Positions 17,405 through 26,468 of a DNA stretch of 64,000 nt are shown in pieces. This DNA comes from Corynebacterium curieae (lineage in GTDB: Bacteria > Actinomycetota > Actinomycetes > Mycobacteriales > Mycobacteriaceae). Every line of letters starts with the position of its first letter. Position 1 is the first letter of the stretch. The DNA is taken from NCBI RefSeq assembly GCF_027570035.1, contig NZ_JAKMUU010000003.1:62001-126000 (forward strand), given 5' to 3'. The notes beneath the pieces are model-generated. The model made no database searches and was not told the origin of the DNA. It saw only the letters and a list, made by a program, of their open reading frames with translations. The translations under genes were made by a program, and so were the position numbers.

Positions 17405-18067
17405 ATGGAACTACTCGCCCATCTTTTACGTGCTGATGCCGCCTCCCCGCGGCTTACCGTATATAACGAGGCCACCGGCGCGCGCATGGATTTTTCTGCG
17501 CAAACGCTCGACAACTGGGTAGCCAAAATCGCCAATATGCTGGAAGAAGAGCTCGACTTGGAGCCCGATTCCACCATTGCTATCGACCTTCCCTCTTCGT
17601 GGCAGGCGGCCGTCGTGGCCTTGGGCGCGCTCGCCTCAGGCCCTTCCTACTGCTTTGGTGAGTCGCCGGCGCTTGCCGACGTCGTCTTTACCTCCCCTTC
17701 CCGCTATACCGCCGCCCATGAGCGCCAGCCCCAAGCCGATATTGTGCTCATCAGCGAGGACCCGTTTGGTCGCGGCATAGTGGAATCAGGCGGCGAGCTA
17801 CCTACCGGCGCCATCGACTTCGGCCCCACTGTGCGCTTCTACGGCGATCAATACTTTGGTGAAACCACGCCACTGCCCCAGCTTGTCGATGCCCCCGCTA
17901 CTGTCGAGCGCCTCCTATCTACCGGCTGGTCTGATAACCAGTCCTTCTCCCGCGCCGTACTCGAACCTCTAGCCGCTGGCGGCTCCGCTGTAGTAGTCGC
18001 TGGCATGTGTCCGGCCGAACGCCTAGAGGAGATTGCCAACAACGAGAAGGCCACCGCGCGCCTCTAG
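17405..18067 (+). CDS. TIGR03089 family protein
   Basis: A 220-residue protein resembling only the N-terminal part of AMP-binding (acyl-CoA synthetase-like) enzymes: an opening LLRADAASPRLTVYN and a Rossmann-like core with IDLPSSWQAAVVALGALASG. It lacks the adenylate-forming signature and lid domain, so it cannot be a complete ligase. TIGR03089 proteins follow the LCP gene across mycolic-acid actinobacteria (Rv3268). It starts 25 bp after the LCP gene and is probably cotranscribed. Function unknown. Confidence 0.8.
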   Translation: MELLAHLLRADAASPRLTVYNEATGARMDFSAQTLDNWVAKIANMLEEELDLEPDSTIAIDLPSSWQAAVVALGALASGPSYCFGESPALADVVFTSPSRYTAAHERQPQADIVLISEDPFGRGIVESGGELPTGAIDFGPTVRFYGDQYFGETTPLPQLVDAPATVERLLSTGWSDNQSFSRAVLEPLAAGGSAVVVAGMCPAERLEEIANNEKATARL

Positions 18068-18113
18068 TCGTTTTAGGCTGCACGCAGGGGCCCAGATACA
18101 CTTAAACCCAGTT

Positions 18114-18851
18114 ATGTTTCTGGGAATCTCCGCCGCTGCATGGTCCTATATCTTTATCGGCGTACTCATCCTCGCCGGCACCATTACGCAAGGCACCATC
18201 GGCTTCGGCCTGGGCACCATTGCCACGCCAATCATCGCGCTCATCCGCCCCGAGCTCGTACCCACGCTCATATTGCTGCTCGCGCTATGCATTTCTAGCT
18301 ACACGCTCTCGCGCACCTTCCGTGAGACATCTTGGCGCGTCGTGGGCATCTCTTCCCTCGCCCGCATCCCCGGTTCTTTGGTAGGCGCGTGGGCGATTGC
18401 CAGCCTCTCCCCCAATGGCCTTTCCATCTTCATAGGTTGCGCCGTACTCTTTGCCATGACGCTGTCCAGTTTGGGGTGGAGCCCGCGCCCCACCACCCTC
18501 AATACGCTCATTGCTGGCGTTGCCTCTGGGATTCTCGGTACTTCTACCTCTATCGGCGGCCCGCCAATGGCGCTCATTATGAAGCGCTTCGATCCGGACC
18601 GCACCCGCGGCACCCTAGCGGGCACATTCGTACTTGGCACCTTAGTTTCTCTTATAATTCTGGCCTTTAGCGGCCAAATCAGCAGTACCCAGATGGGCGC
18701 AGCAGCGGCCTATTTGCCCTTGGTCATCGTTGGACTCATCGCCGCCAACCATCTCAACCAATTTATAGATAGGAACCTTCTCAACCGCATTGTCATCATC
18801 GTAGCTATCTCTGCGGCGCTCATGCTGATAGTGGAATCTGCCGTCTTCTAG
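18114..18851 (+). CDS. TSUP family membrane protein
   Basis: A 245-residue polytopic protein with seven or eight membrane segments and the TSUP core (TQGTIGFGLGTIATPIIAL near residue 25, GTSTSIGGPPMALIM near residue 145). It belongs to the same superfamily as the CysZ-like protein at 4891 but is clearly a different branch and lacks the hydrophilic tail. The substrate is unknown. It starts 46 bp past the TIGR03089 gene and may be read with it or from its own promoter. Confidence 0.8.
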   Translation: MFLGISAAAWSYIFIGVLILAGTITQGTIGFGLGTIATPIIALIRPELVPTLILLLALCISSYTLSRTFRETSWRVVGISSLARIPGSLVGAWAIASLSPNGLSIFIGCAVLFAMTLSSLGWSPRPTTLNTLIAGVASGILGTSTSIGGPPMALIMKRFDPDRTRGTLAGTFVLGTLVSLIILAFSGQISSTQMGAAAAYLPLVIVGLIAANHLNQFIDRNLLNRIVIIVAISAALMLIVESAVF

Positions 18852-19352
18852 CCCTGTCCGCCACCCCTATACAGAACTTTCGCCTGCGCTCCAGTTGCGA
18901 ACTGCGCCGATCTCTGTCACGTACACGCCCGTAACTTATATCACGTAACATTCACGTGAAGCATTTTATAACCGCTTTCCATCCGGATTTATGCAGCGCA
19001 CACCGCATAGTGTGACACGTCCACAACTTCCACAGCCTTCAGTCCCGCGCCCTTTCAGCCCCGCTAAACACCCCCACATAGGGGCACCCTACCCTCCCCT
19101 AAACCGGGCAATGTATAGACAACTACTCATCAATCTTTCTTTAATCACTATTGCCCACTCAGCGGGTCCAACCCCTAATAAACAGCTTGGTCTATATAAA
19201 AAATACCTGCCCCTAAAACCATAAATATATAGACATCTAAGAGATGAATTTATTCTGAGCCTGTTTTAGCGTTTTCTTAGCGCAACAGTATGAGTTGCTG
19301 GATTTCATTCATAAGTTCATTCATTTTCTACCTTCGCAAGGAGAAGTTCTAG
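18852..19352. other. 500-bp AT-rich leader of the secreted protein gene
   Basis: No gene is credible here. The DNA is markedly richer in A+T than its surroundings, especially 19110-19320 (for example TATATAAAAAATA and ATAAATATATAGAC), which may contain the promoter. CACGTA/CACGTGA repeats occur at 18918-18960. AAGGAG at 19339-19344 is the ribosome-binding site for the next gene. Confidence 0.5.
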
Positions 19353-20744
19353 ATGTCGATTCGTCGTCGCATAACCGGCCTGACCGCCGGCCTCATCGTC
19401 ACCGGCACCGCATTCGCGGCACCTCTGGCTGGCGCCACCACCCAGACCGAGTCCTACCCGGAGACCCCGGCCCTGAACCCGGATCTGCCGATCATCCACA
19501 CCACCCACGGTTCCGACCACATGAAGGCGAATATCCTGAACCCTCGCCCGGTATGTAACCCGTGGGAGGACCACCGCACCGTGGTCTACAAAGTTTCCGA
19601 TCGTTTCCTGCCGGCCGGCACCATCTCCACCACCAACCAGACCAAGAAGGACATCCCGCTGCAGCAGGATCTGTCCAAGTCTCAGTCCATCTCCCTTTCC
19701 GTCAACGGTGACCGCACCGAGACCACGTCCATGAACCTGGGCGGCAAGGGCTCCGGCAAGGGCGCTGAGGGCTCCGTGGGCATCTCCCACGAGATCGCCA
19801 CCAAGATCGGCGCTAGCGCTTCCTACTCCCTGTCCTGGGATGCTGGCCAGTCCATCGGACCTTACGATGTTCCGCCAAACCACACCGGTGAGGCTACCTA
19901 CGGCTTCCGCGTGCTGAACATGAGCGGCACCCAGCAGTACTGCAAGCCAAACGGCACCTGGTCCACCCCGACTGCTTGGAACGCAATGCAGCCGGTAAAG
20001 AACGAGGTTCGCGTCAAGCTGTACGACAAGCTGTCTGATTCCTACGCTCCTAACAAGGACGCTCAGAACACCACCGACGTCAACGACCCGAAGGTTGTTG
20101 AAGAGGACAAGGACCTCGAGGCTGACGCAGAGGTAATCAAGGACTCCGAGGGCAATGCCAAGGAAGAGTCCGAGAAGGTTTCTGAGGCAGAGGGCAAGAA
20201 CGAAGAGGCCGCTGACAAAAAGAAGCAGGAAGAGGTTGACGCCAAGGAGGACAAGAAGGACTCCAAGCACAAGCTCGACCTTGAGCCGTATATGACCGTA
20301 TCCGGCGCTAAGCACGCTGGCTTCGCAGGCACCGTTGCAGTTCGTGCCAAGAACGTTGGCTCCGAGCGCTACTACGGCGAGTTCCCAGCTACCCAGTTCC
20401 GCGTGGACGTGAAGACCGCAAAGGGCCCGAAGGGCGTCGACCGCCTCATCACCCCGCGTTCCTCCAACGGCGCACACATCCGTGACTTGGGCTTTGACGA
20501 GAAGACCTCCACCCGCTCCTTCGAGGTAACCCTGGCTAACCCGATTAACGCTGGCGAAGAAGCTCGCATCGCAAACCTGGACTTCGGCGACGGCAACACC
20601 AAGGAAGGCCGCCTCATCAATAACATCGAGGTCACCCAGACCTCCCGCATCAAGGGTGATGACTCCAAGCACAACGACCAGAACGTTGACTCCCGCGAGC
20701 ACACCCTGAATGACTTCGGAAAGAAGAACGAAGGCCTGTTCTAG
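19353..20744 (+). CDS. Large secreted protein, possible pore-forming-like beta domain
   Basis: A 463-residue exported protein with a signal peptide (residues 1-28, cleavage near AFA-AP or AGA-TT). Residues 60-230 form a beta-rich domain with Cys68 and Cys197, probably disulfide-bonded. Residues 105-165 alternate Ser/Thr with hydrophobics (SQSISLSVNGD, IGASASYSLSW) around a Gly-rich turn, then GPYDVPPNHTG. This pattern recalls aerolysin/ETX-MTX2 proteins, which is my inference only. Residues 245-307 are Glu/Lys-rich and probably helical. Residues 310-463 are a second beta domain. Codons are strongly biased to the preferred set, implying high expression. It has an AAGGAG site and its own terminator. 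Confidence 0.6.
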   Translation: MSIRRRITGLTAGLIVTGTAFAAPLAGATTQTESYPETPALNPDLPIIHTTHGSDHMKANILNPRPVCNPWEDHRTVVYKVSDRFLPAGTISTTNQTKKDIPLQQDLSKSQSISLSVNGDRTETTSMNLGGKGSGKGAEGSVGISHEIATKIGASASYSLSWDAGQSIGPYDVPPNHTGEATYGFRVLNMSGTQQYCKPNGTWSTPTAWNAMQPVKNEVRVKLYDKLSDSYAPNKDAQNTTDVNDPKVVEEDKDLEADAEVIKDSEGNAKEESEKVSEAEGKNEEAADKKKQEEVDAKEDKKDSKHKLDLEPYMTVSGAKHAGFAGTVAVRAKNVGSERYYGEFPATQFRVDVKTAKGPKGVDRLITPRSSNGAHIRDLGFDEKTSTRSFEVTLANPINAGEEARIANLDFGDGNTKEGRLINNIEVTQTSRIKGDDSKHNDQNVDSREHTLNDFGKKNEGLF

Positions 20745-20794
20745 GAACGTCTAACTTCTCCTTAAGGAACGTAATCTCCTAAACCCTCCAGACC

Positions 20795-20829
20795 GAAGAC
20801 CGCTGCACTATTTGGGTGCAGCGGTCTTC
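20795..20829 (+). terminator. Rho-independent terminator of the secreted protein gene
   Basis: A perfect 14-bp stem GAAGACCGCTGCAC (20795-20808) with complement at 20816-20829, a 7-nt loop and TTTTCG after it. It lies 51 bp past the stop codon. Confidence 0.9.
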
Positions 20830-21012
20830 TTTTCGTCTATAGGTTCGCATACCTAATGAACAACCTCCCCACCCCCAATTGAATTCTTCCACTAGCCGCC
20901 CTACTTCCAACTTTGTATCCTTAGTCAGTACGTCATTCCTGATAGAAGGGAGAACTAAAGAAGCTCAAACACTCTTGCTCCCCTTCTCTCCTTCTTTCTT
21001 AAAGGTGATGAA

Positions 21013-21654
21013 ATGACAGAATTTATCGCTGCGCGCTGGCAGGACATCCTCTTCCGCAGCTATCAACACACCAGCTTGGTCCTTCAATCCGTAACCGTAG
21101 CGCTGATAATCGCACTTGCTATTGCAATTTTCGTGGCACAGCGTCCCCGCAGCGCAGCCTTAGCCAATGCCCTTTCTTCCATCGGCCTTACTCTCCCGTC
21201 ACTTGCACTTCTTGGTCTAGCCATTCCACTCTTTGGGATCGGTACGGTGCCGTCTGTAGTTCTCGTGATCTTCTACGCAGTGCTGCCCATATTGCGCAAC
21301 GCAATCGTCGGCCTAAACACAGTGGAACCGTCCATCATTGAATCTGCACGCGGACAAGGCATGAGCAAAGCGGCCGTCTTATTTCGCATCCGCTTGCCGC
21401 TTGCCTGGCCAATCATCATGACAGATATCCGCGTTGCTACCCAGATGTCCATGGGCGTTGCCGCCATCGCAGCTTATGCACTTGGACCAGGCTTGGGAGG
21501 CTATATCTATTCCGGCCTAAGCCAAATTGGAGGTACCAACGCCTTGAACTACACGCTCGTCGGCACACTCGGCGTTGTAGTAATCGCACTTGTCGTGGAT
21601 GCGATTCTCGCCGGTATCCAGAAACTGACCACCCCGAAAGGCATTTCCGCATGA
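21013..21654 (+). CDS. OpuC/ProU-type ABC importer permease (first)
   Basis: A 213-residue permease with five or six membrane helices and the cytoplasmic EAA-like loop ESARGQGMSKAAVLFRIRLPLA. It is the size and type of OpuCB/OpuCD (BusB) subunits that import glycine betaine, choline or other quaternary ammonium osmolytes. It is the first gene of a four-gene operon, and its stop overlaps the ATPase start by 4 bp. AAAGGTGATGAA precedes the ATG. The substrate is inferred from the family and from the substrate-binding protein. Confidence 0.88.
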   Translation: MTEFIAARWQDILFRSYQHTSLVLQSVTVALIIALAIAIFVAQRPRSAALANALSSIGLTLPSLALLGLAIPLFGIGTVPSVVLVIFYAVLPILRNAIVGLNTVEPSIIESARGQGMSKAAVLFRIRLPLAWPIIMTDIRVATQMSMGVAAIAAYALGPGLGGYIYSGLSQIGGTNALNYTLVGTLGVVVIALVVDAILAGIQKLTTPKGISA

Positions 21655-22854
21655 CACAAGAACAGCAATCACGCTCGGCTTCCACTCGCGAGACCAGCGG
21701 TGCTGAAATCGTCTTTGACCACGTGACCAAATCCTACCCTGGGCAGAAGTCCCCCGCGGTCAAGGATTTGTCTTTCAGTATTCCCGCCGGCGAACTCGTG
21801 GCATTTGTAGGCCCTTCTGGCTGCGGAAAAACTACCTCTCTCAAAATGATTAATCGCCTTGTCGAGCCCACAAGCGGTGAGATCCGCATTAACGGCGAGG
21901 ACGTTACAAAGAAGAACCCCACTCAACTGCGCCGAGATATCGGATATGTCATCCAAGGTGGAGGTCTCATTCCTCATATGTCCGTAGCAGACAATATTGC
22001 ACTCGTGCCAAAGCTTAAGAAGTGGAAGTCAGACAAGATCGCGCAACGCACCGACGAGCTTTTGGACATGGTGGGTCTCGATCCCGCAATTTACCGAGAC
22101 CGCTTCCCCCGCGAACTTTCGGGCGGTCAGCAACAGCGCGTAGGAGTAGCTCGCGGCCTCGCGGCCGATCCTCCGGTGGTTCTCATGGATGAGCCCTTTG
22201 GCGCAGTCGACCCGATAACCCGCACCCACCTGCAGGATGCAGCTAGTCAACATCCAGTCGGAACTGAAGAAAACTATTGTGTGCGTTACCCACGATATCG
22301 ATGAGGCGATAAAACTGGGACACCGCATTCTTATCTTTGAGCCCGGCGCGCAAATTAGCCAGTACGATACGCCAGAAAATATCCTTGCTGCCCCGTCTAA
22401 TGACTTTGTAGAGGATTTCATCGGTTCTGGTTCCGCGCTAAAGCAGTTGAACTTGCGGCGTGCAGATGAGCTCACGCTGTGGTCTCCTCCTATTGCGCGC
22501 ATAGGCGAGAAAGCGAACGAGGTTCTCGAGCGCTTGGCGGATATGGGAGAAGACACCGTCGTTGTCCTAGACGAACACGATCATCCGCGCGAATGGATCA
22601 CTAAGCGCCAGCTCAGCCGCTTTGATGTCATTCCTGAACCGAACCTCGAGTTGGCCTCAACAGTGGAAGCACGCTCGACGCTTAGCGACGCTATGTCAGC
22701 AATGCTTGCTTCCTCCCACGGCGGCGCCTTGGTTACTCGCCGCGGCAAGTTTGAAGGTGTTCTGCTCTACGACACGGTCAATGACTATATTCGCCACATC
22801 AATTCCGAGGCACATAATCCCCGCAGCGAGGGAGGCACCAGTGGAGAAGTTTAA
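21651..22854 (+). pseudogene. OpuC-type ABC ATPase with CBS domains, split by a frameshift
   Basis: The first part (from 21651) has Walker A GPSGCGKTT, the ABC signature LSGGQQQR and Walker B VVLMDEP, and runs in frame to THLQ. The reading then breaks at about 22236-22239. The +1 frame continues with QLVNIQSELKKTIVCVTHD (switch histidine) and two CBS domains to 22854. One extra base within GATG restores the usual family sequence. The downstream half has its own in-frame ATG at 22237 but no ribosome-binding site. Unless this is an assembly error or the ribosome slips, no functional ATPase is made. Its neighbours are intact. Confidence 0.85.
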
Positions 22855-23593
22855 GCGACTCAGCGGAGAAAACCGCCTACTGATTTTTGGCATCCCCGTC
22901 CTTGTAATCGTAGCGGTAGTTGGATGGCTAATCTGGCATGCCACCGCAGATCTTGACGAGATCGAGGCCCGCACGCTGGAACTCAACTCGGTAGCGACAT
23001 TAGCGTGGGAGCACCTAGTGCTCGTCATCGTGTCTGCGCTTTTAGTCATCGCTACTGCTATTCCTTTAGGCATTGTGCTAACAAGGCAATCAACCCAGTT
23101 TCTCGCGCCGGTAGTCACGGCAATCGCCAACATTGGTCAGGCCGCTCCCGTGGTAGGCGTCATCGTGCTCCTCGCTATCTGGCTCGGATTCGGCACTCCG
23201 GTAGCCATCCTCGGGTTATGGTTCTACGCCTTCTTACCGGTATTGGCTAATGTCATTGCGGGTTTAAGGGGCGTCGACAAGCAGCTCATCGAGGCAGCCC
23301 ACGGGCTTAGTATGTCCCCGCTCCAGGTGCTAATGAAGGTCGAACTTCCGCTCGCTCTGCCTGTCATCATGAATGGCGTACGCACCTCCCTCGTTCTCCT
23401 AGTAGGCGCAGGTGCCTTCGCCACTTTTATTGATGCCGGTGGGCTCGGCGGTCTGATTACCTCCGGTATCAACCTCTATCGCAACCCAATTCTTATTTCT
23501 GGCGCGGTACTGATAGCAGCTTTGGCCTTGGCAATCGAGTGGGTAGGCCGGGTATTGGAACTCGCGTTTACCCCGAAGGGAATGGTCAAATGA
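22841..23593 (+). CDS. OpuC/ProU-type ABC importer permease (second)
   Basis: A 250-residue permease paralogous to the first, with six membrane helices and the EAA loop EAAHGLSMSPLQVLMKVELPLA. The GTG at 22841 is preceded by GGGAGG with 5-nt spacing, which decides the start; the open frame extends further upstream inside the ATPase gene. The start lies 14 bp before the ATPase stop, so the genes are translationally coupled. ABC importers of this family use two different permeases, as here. Confidence 0.88.
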   Translation: MEKFKRLSGENRLLIFGIPVLVIVAVVGWLIWHATADLDEIEARTLELNSVATLAWEHLVLVIVSALLVIATAIPLGIVLTRQSTQFLAPVVTAIANIGQAAPVVGVIVLLAIWLGFGTPVAILGLWFYAFLPVLANVIAGLRGVDKQLIEAAHGLSMSPLQVLMKVELPLALPVIMNGVRTSLVLLVGAGAFATFIDAGGLGGLITSGINLYRNPILISGAVLIAALALAIEWVGRVLELAFTPKGMVK

Positions 23594-24546
23594 AACGCTT
23601 AATGGCAACGCTTACCGCTGCGGGTACCTTCTTCCTAGCTGGCTGTGGACTCGGGACCGCCGGCGGATTGATCCCGAGCGGTGACCTGCAAGGCGATCTC
23701 TCCAAGATTGATCTGGCGGGCGAGAACATTTCCATCGGTTCGAAAAACTTCACCGAGCAGATTATCTTGGGAAAAATCGGCGCCATCTTGCTGCAATCAG
23801 CAGGTGCGAACGTAAAGGATCTCACCAACGTTCCGGGCTCCACCTCTGCTCGCCAAGCACTTCAGGTTGGCGATTTGGACACGATGTTTGAGTACACAGG
23901 AACCGCTTGGATTACTTATTTGGGACACGACAATCCGGTTCCTGGTTCGCAGGAACAATATGCGGCGGTGGAAAAGGTTGATAAAGAAAATGGGCTTTCT
24001 TGGTTGTCGCCGGCGCCAATGAATAATACCTACGCCTTAGCCACGAGCGGAAAATCTCACCAAGAATCTGGCCTTGAATCTCTTGCGGATATCAAGAAGC
24101 TCCCACCAGAGCAGCAAACCTTTTGCACCGATGCGGAGTTTCTAGCTCGCAATGACGGGCTCCTGCCCATGCTGGAAAGCTACGGGGTGGAAGCGCCGCC
24201 GCGTAGTCGTATTAAGGAAATGGACTCCGGCGCAGTATATGCCGCACTAGATAAAGGCGAGTGTACCTTTGGGTCTGTCTTTGCCACTGACGGCCGCATT
24301 AAGGCGCTCAATCTACAGGTGCTTACAGATCCTGATTTATTCTTCCCCAAATACAACCTTGCCCCGGTTGTTCGCACCGAAGTCTTGGACGAACATCCCG
24401 AAATTGAGGAACTTTTCGCTCCGCTTTCGGAGCTTCTTACCGATGAAAAGATGCAGGAACTCAATGCCCGAGTCGACGTTGATGGCGAGGATTACACCAC
24501 AGTGGCACTCGACTTCTTAAAGGAAGAAAACTTGATCGCAGACTAG
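23590..24546 (+). CDS. Osmoprotectant ABC substrate-binding lipoprotein (OpuAC type)
   Basis: A 318-residue lipoprotein: signal peptide ending in the lipobox LAGC (Cys at residue 18), then an OpuAC domain with ISIGSKNFTEQIILGKI, the classic start of glycine betaine/choline-type binding proteins, and FEYTGTAW, which contributes to the ligand pocket. The ATG overlaps the stop of the second permease (ATGA). It is the last gene of the operon and is followed by a terminator. The specificity among betaine, carnitine, choline or ergothioneine cannot be read from the sequence. Confidence 0.9.
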   Translation: MKRLMATLTAAGTFFLAGCGLGTAGGLIPSGDLQGDLSKIDLAGENISIGSKNFTEQIILGKIGAILLQSAGANVKDLTNVPGSTSARQALQVGDLDTMFEYTGTAWITYLGHDNPVPGSQEQYAAVEKVDKENGLSWLSPAPMNNTYALATSGKSHQESGLESLADIKKLPPEQQTFCTDAEFLARNDGLLPMLESYGVEAPPRSRIKEMDSGAVYAALDKGECTFGSVFATDGRIKALNLQVLTDPDLFFPKYNLAPVVRTEVLDEHPEIEELFAPLSELLTDEKMQELNARVDVDGEDYTTVALDFLKEENLIAD

Positions 24547-24573
24547 AGCAAAGTCCCTTGCACGCTTTTCTTA

Positions 24574-24603
24574 AGCCGCTGTACTGGTCTCGGTACAGCG
24601 GCT
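24574..24603 (+). terminator. Terminator of the osmolyte ABC operon
   Basis: A perfect 11-bp stem AGCCGCTGTAC with complement at 24593-24603 and an 8-nt loop, 27 bp after the operon. The tail is ATTAAAATTATTT, AT-rich but without a long T run. Confidence 0.75.
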
Positions 24604-24707
24604 ATTAAAATTATTTGGCTTAGATCACTAAATTACTTTCGTTCACTACTACAGTGGGATAGGTTGTATGTGTTATCCCGTTCACATACCAACCAAGGAT
24701 GAATTTT

Positions 24708-26027
24708 ATGTCTCAGCAGACTGCGGATTCTTCTGCTTCTCCGGTCGGTCCACCTACAACCGGCAATAGAAGAACAGTCACCACCGGCCAGGTCACTACC
24801 AATAAGGCCGTCAACAGCCAATGGACCATCACGCTCTTCGGCACGGCCGTGGGTGCAGGCATCCTCTTCCTGCCTATTTCCGCGGGCAGCTTTGGCTTCA
24901 TTCCGCTTCTCGTAGCCACCTTGCTCATCTTCCCGATGACCTACCTGGCCCACCGCGCCTTCTCATGGATCATCAGCTACTCGCCACTGCACGGCGAAGA
25001 CGTCCTTGCGGTGCTTACCCACTTCTTTGGCCGCGGCAATGGCATCATCCTAGCCATCATTTATTGGTTCACCATCTTCCCAGTGGTGCTCATTTACGGC
25101 GTATCCATTACCAATACGGTCGATAGCTTCATCGTCAACCAGCTGGGCGGCCCAGAAATCTCCCGCTACATCTTGGCGCCGCTGTGCGTTGGACTGATGA
25201 CGCTGGCACTTGCCTTTGGCAATGCCATCATGTTGAAGATCGCCCAATTCGTGGTTTACCCGCTCATCGTGGCGCTGGCAGCAGTATCGCTCTACCTCAT
25301 TCCACAATGGGACCTCGGGTCCTTCATGGAGGCCGGCGATCACACCGCTGGCGGCGTTATCAAAGCCATTATTCTTATCCTTCCCGTATTGGTTTTCTCC
25401 TTCTCCTTCGTTGCCGCTATCTCCCAGTTCTCCCTAGGCATGGAGAAAGAGTACGGGGCGGACCACCACGCACAGTCCGATAAGGTCATCCGCAATTCCG
25501 CTATTCTGCTGACCATTTTCACCATGTTCTTTGTTTGGTCCTGCGCCTTAGCAATGGGCGCGGATGGCATGCAGGAAGCCAATGATAAGAACCTGCCGGT
25601 ACTGTCTTACTTCGCCAATGAAACCGGTACCCCATTCATGGCCTACATGGCCCCCATCGTCGTCATCTGTACCGTGGCCTCCTCCTACTTTGGCCACGCG
25701 CTCGGCACCATCGAGGGAACCCAGTACCTTTTCCACCTAGCGGCACCAAAAACTACGAAGAAGATGTCCACGCGCACGCTAGATCTATGGACCTACCTTT
25801 TCATTTTCGTCGCGACTTCCCTTGTTGGCATCTTCAACCCTTCCATCCTGGACATGATTTCCGTAGCAGGTGGTGTCTTTTTCGCCTTCATGACCTACCT
25901 GTTGCCCATCTGGGTCATCTACCGAGTGGAGGCACTAGCCCGCTTCCGAGGCAAGAAGACCAACTATTTCGTGGCGATTATGGGCCTAATCGTGCTCTTT
26001 GCCACCATTTGGGGAATGTTCCAATAA
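24708..26027 (+). CDS. HAAAP family amino-acid permease (serine/threonine type)
   Basis: A 439-residue permease with eleven membrane segments after a 40-residue hydrophilic N-terminus. FGTAVGAGILFLPISAG is the first helix of the hydroxy/aromatic amino-acid permease family (SdaC, TdcC), and SLGMEKEYG lies in the conserved cytoplasmic loop. It probably imports serine or threonine with H+. The ATG at 24708 is 8 bases after AAGGA; the upstream ATG at 24699 overlaps that site. The gene is monocistronic. Confidence 0.82.
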   Translation: MSQQTADSSASPVGPPTTGNRRTVTTGQVTTNKAVNSQWTITLFGTAVGAGILFLPISAGSFGFIPLLVATLLIFPMTYLAHRAFSWIISYSPLHGEDVLAVLTHFFGRGNGIILAIIYWFTIFPVVLIYGVSITNTVDSFIVNQLGGPEISRYILAPLCVGLMTLALAFGNAIMLKIAQFVVYPLIVALAAVSLYLIPQWDLGSFMEAGDHTAGGVIKAIILILPVLVFSFSFVAAISQFSLGMEKEYGADHHAQSDKVIRNSAILLTIFTMFFVWSCALAMGADGMQEANDKNLPVLSYFANETGTPFMAYMAPIVVICTVASSYFGHALGTIEGTQYLFHLAAPKTTKKMSTRTLDLWTYLFIFVATSLVGIFNPSILDMISVAGGVFFAFMTYLLPIWVIYRVEALARFRGKKTNYFVAIMGLIVLFATIWGMFQ

Positions 26028-26082
26028 TCCCACAAACATGATTCGGCAAGGGCTTTTCCTGTCTGGCAGAGCGGGAGTCATC

Positions 26083-26373
26083 ATGGCAGAACAGGAAAAG
26101 GATCCCGACCTCACAATAAAGCTCGGGCATAACAACGAAATCAAAATCAGAAACAAATACGAGACTTTCTCTATCACCAACGATATCGCCATCTCCGTAG
26201 TCTTCATCCTTGGTTCGGTGCTGACGCTTGCTAGGTTGTCGATGATCGCCACCATCTTCTACCTCCTCGGCAGCCTCGGCATGGCGGCCCGTCCGGCCAT
26301 TCGCCTAAAGCGCCGCACCCATTTGCAGCGCATTGGGGCTGATGCGAATACCTCCGAAAGTTATGACTACTAG
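26083..26373 (+). CDS. YrhK-domain small membrane protein
   Basis: A 96-residue protein with two membrane helices (about residues 40-58 and 62-80). The sequence IRNKYETFSITNDIAISVVF, then GSxxTLxRL and a basic end, matches the YrhK domain. The ATG at 26083 has GGGAG upstream; the open frame extends further without support. Function unknown. It lies 55 bp after the HAAAP permease and just before the first copy of the repeated RNA element. Confidence 0.75.
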   Translation: MAEQEKDPDLTIKLGHNNEIKIRNKYETFSITNDIAISVVFILGSVLTLARLSMIATIFYLLGSLGMAARPAIRLKRRTHLQRIGADANTSESYDY

Positions 26374-26434
26374 GTGGAAAAGGCGCTAACAGTAAACTTT
26401 CAGCAACTAGCAGGGACCTATCAGCCACAATCCA

Positions 26435-26462
26435 TTGCGGTAGCAGCCCGATACCCCATACT
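26435..26462 (+). promoter_or_regulatory. Candidate promoter of RNA element copy A
   Basis: TTGCGG at 26435-26440 and CATACT at 26457-26462, separated by 16 bp. Position and spacing match those of copy B. Transcription would begin close to the ATGCG at 26469. Confidence 0.5.
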
Positions 26463-26468
26463 TAAATC

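Noticed and set aside
19011-19025. TGTGACACGTCCACA as a GlxR (Crp-type) site before the secreted protein gene
   Set aside because: The half-sites are one base too close for the TGTGA-N6-TCACA consensus.
19317-20702. 461-codon open frame on the minus strand opposite the secreted protein gene
   Set aside because: It mirrors a highly biased codon pattern of the plus-strand gene and has no ribosome-binding site; the plus strand has signal peptide, start site and terminator.
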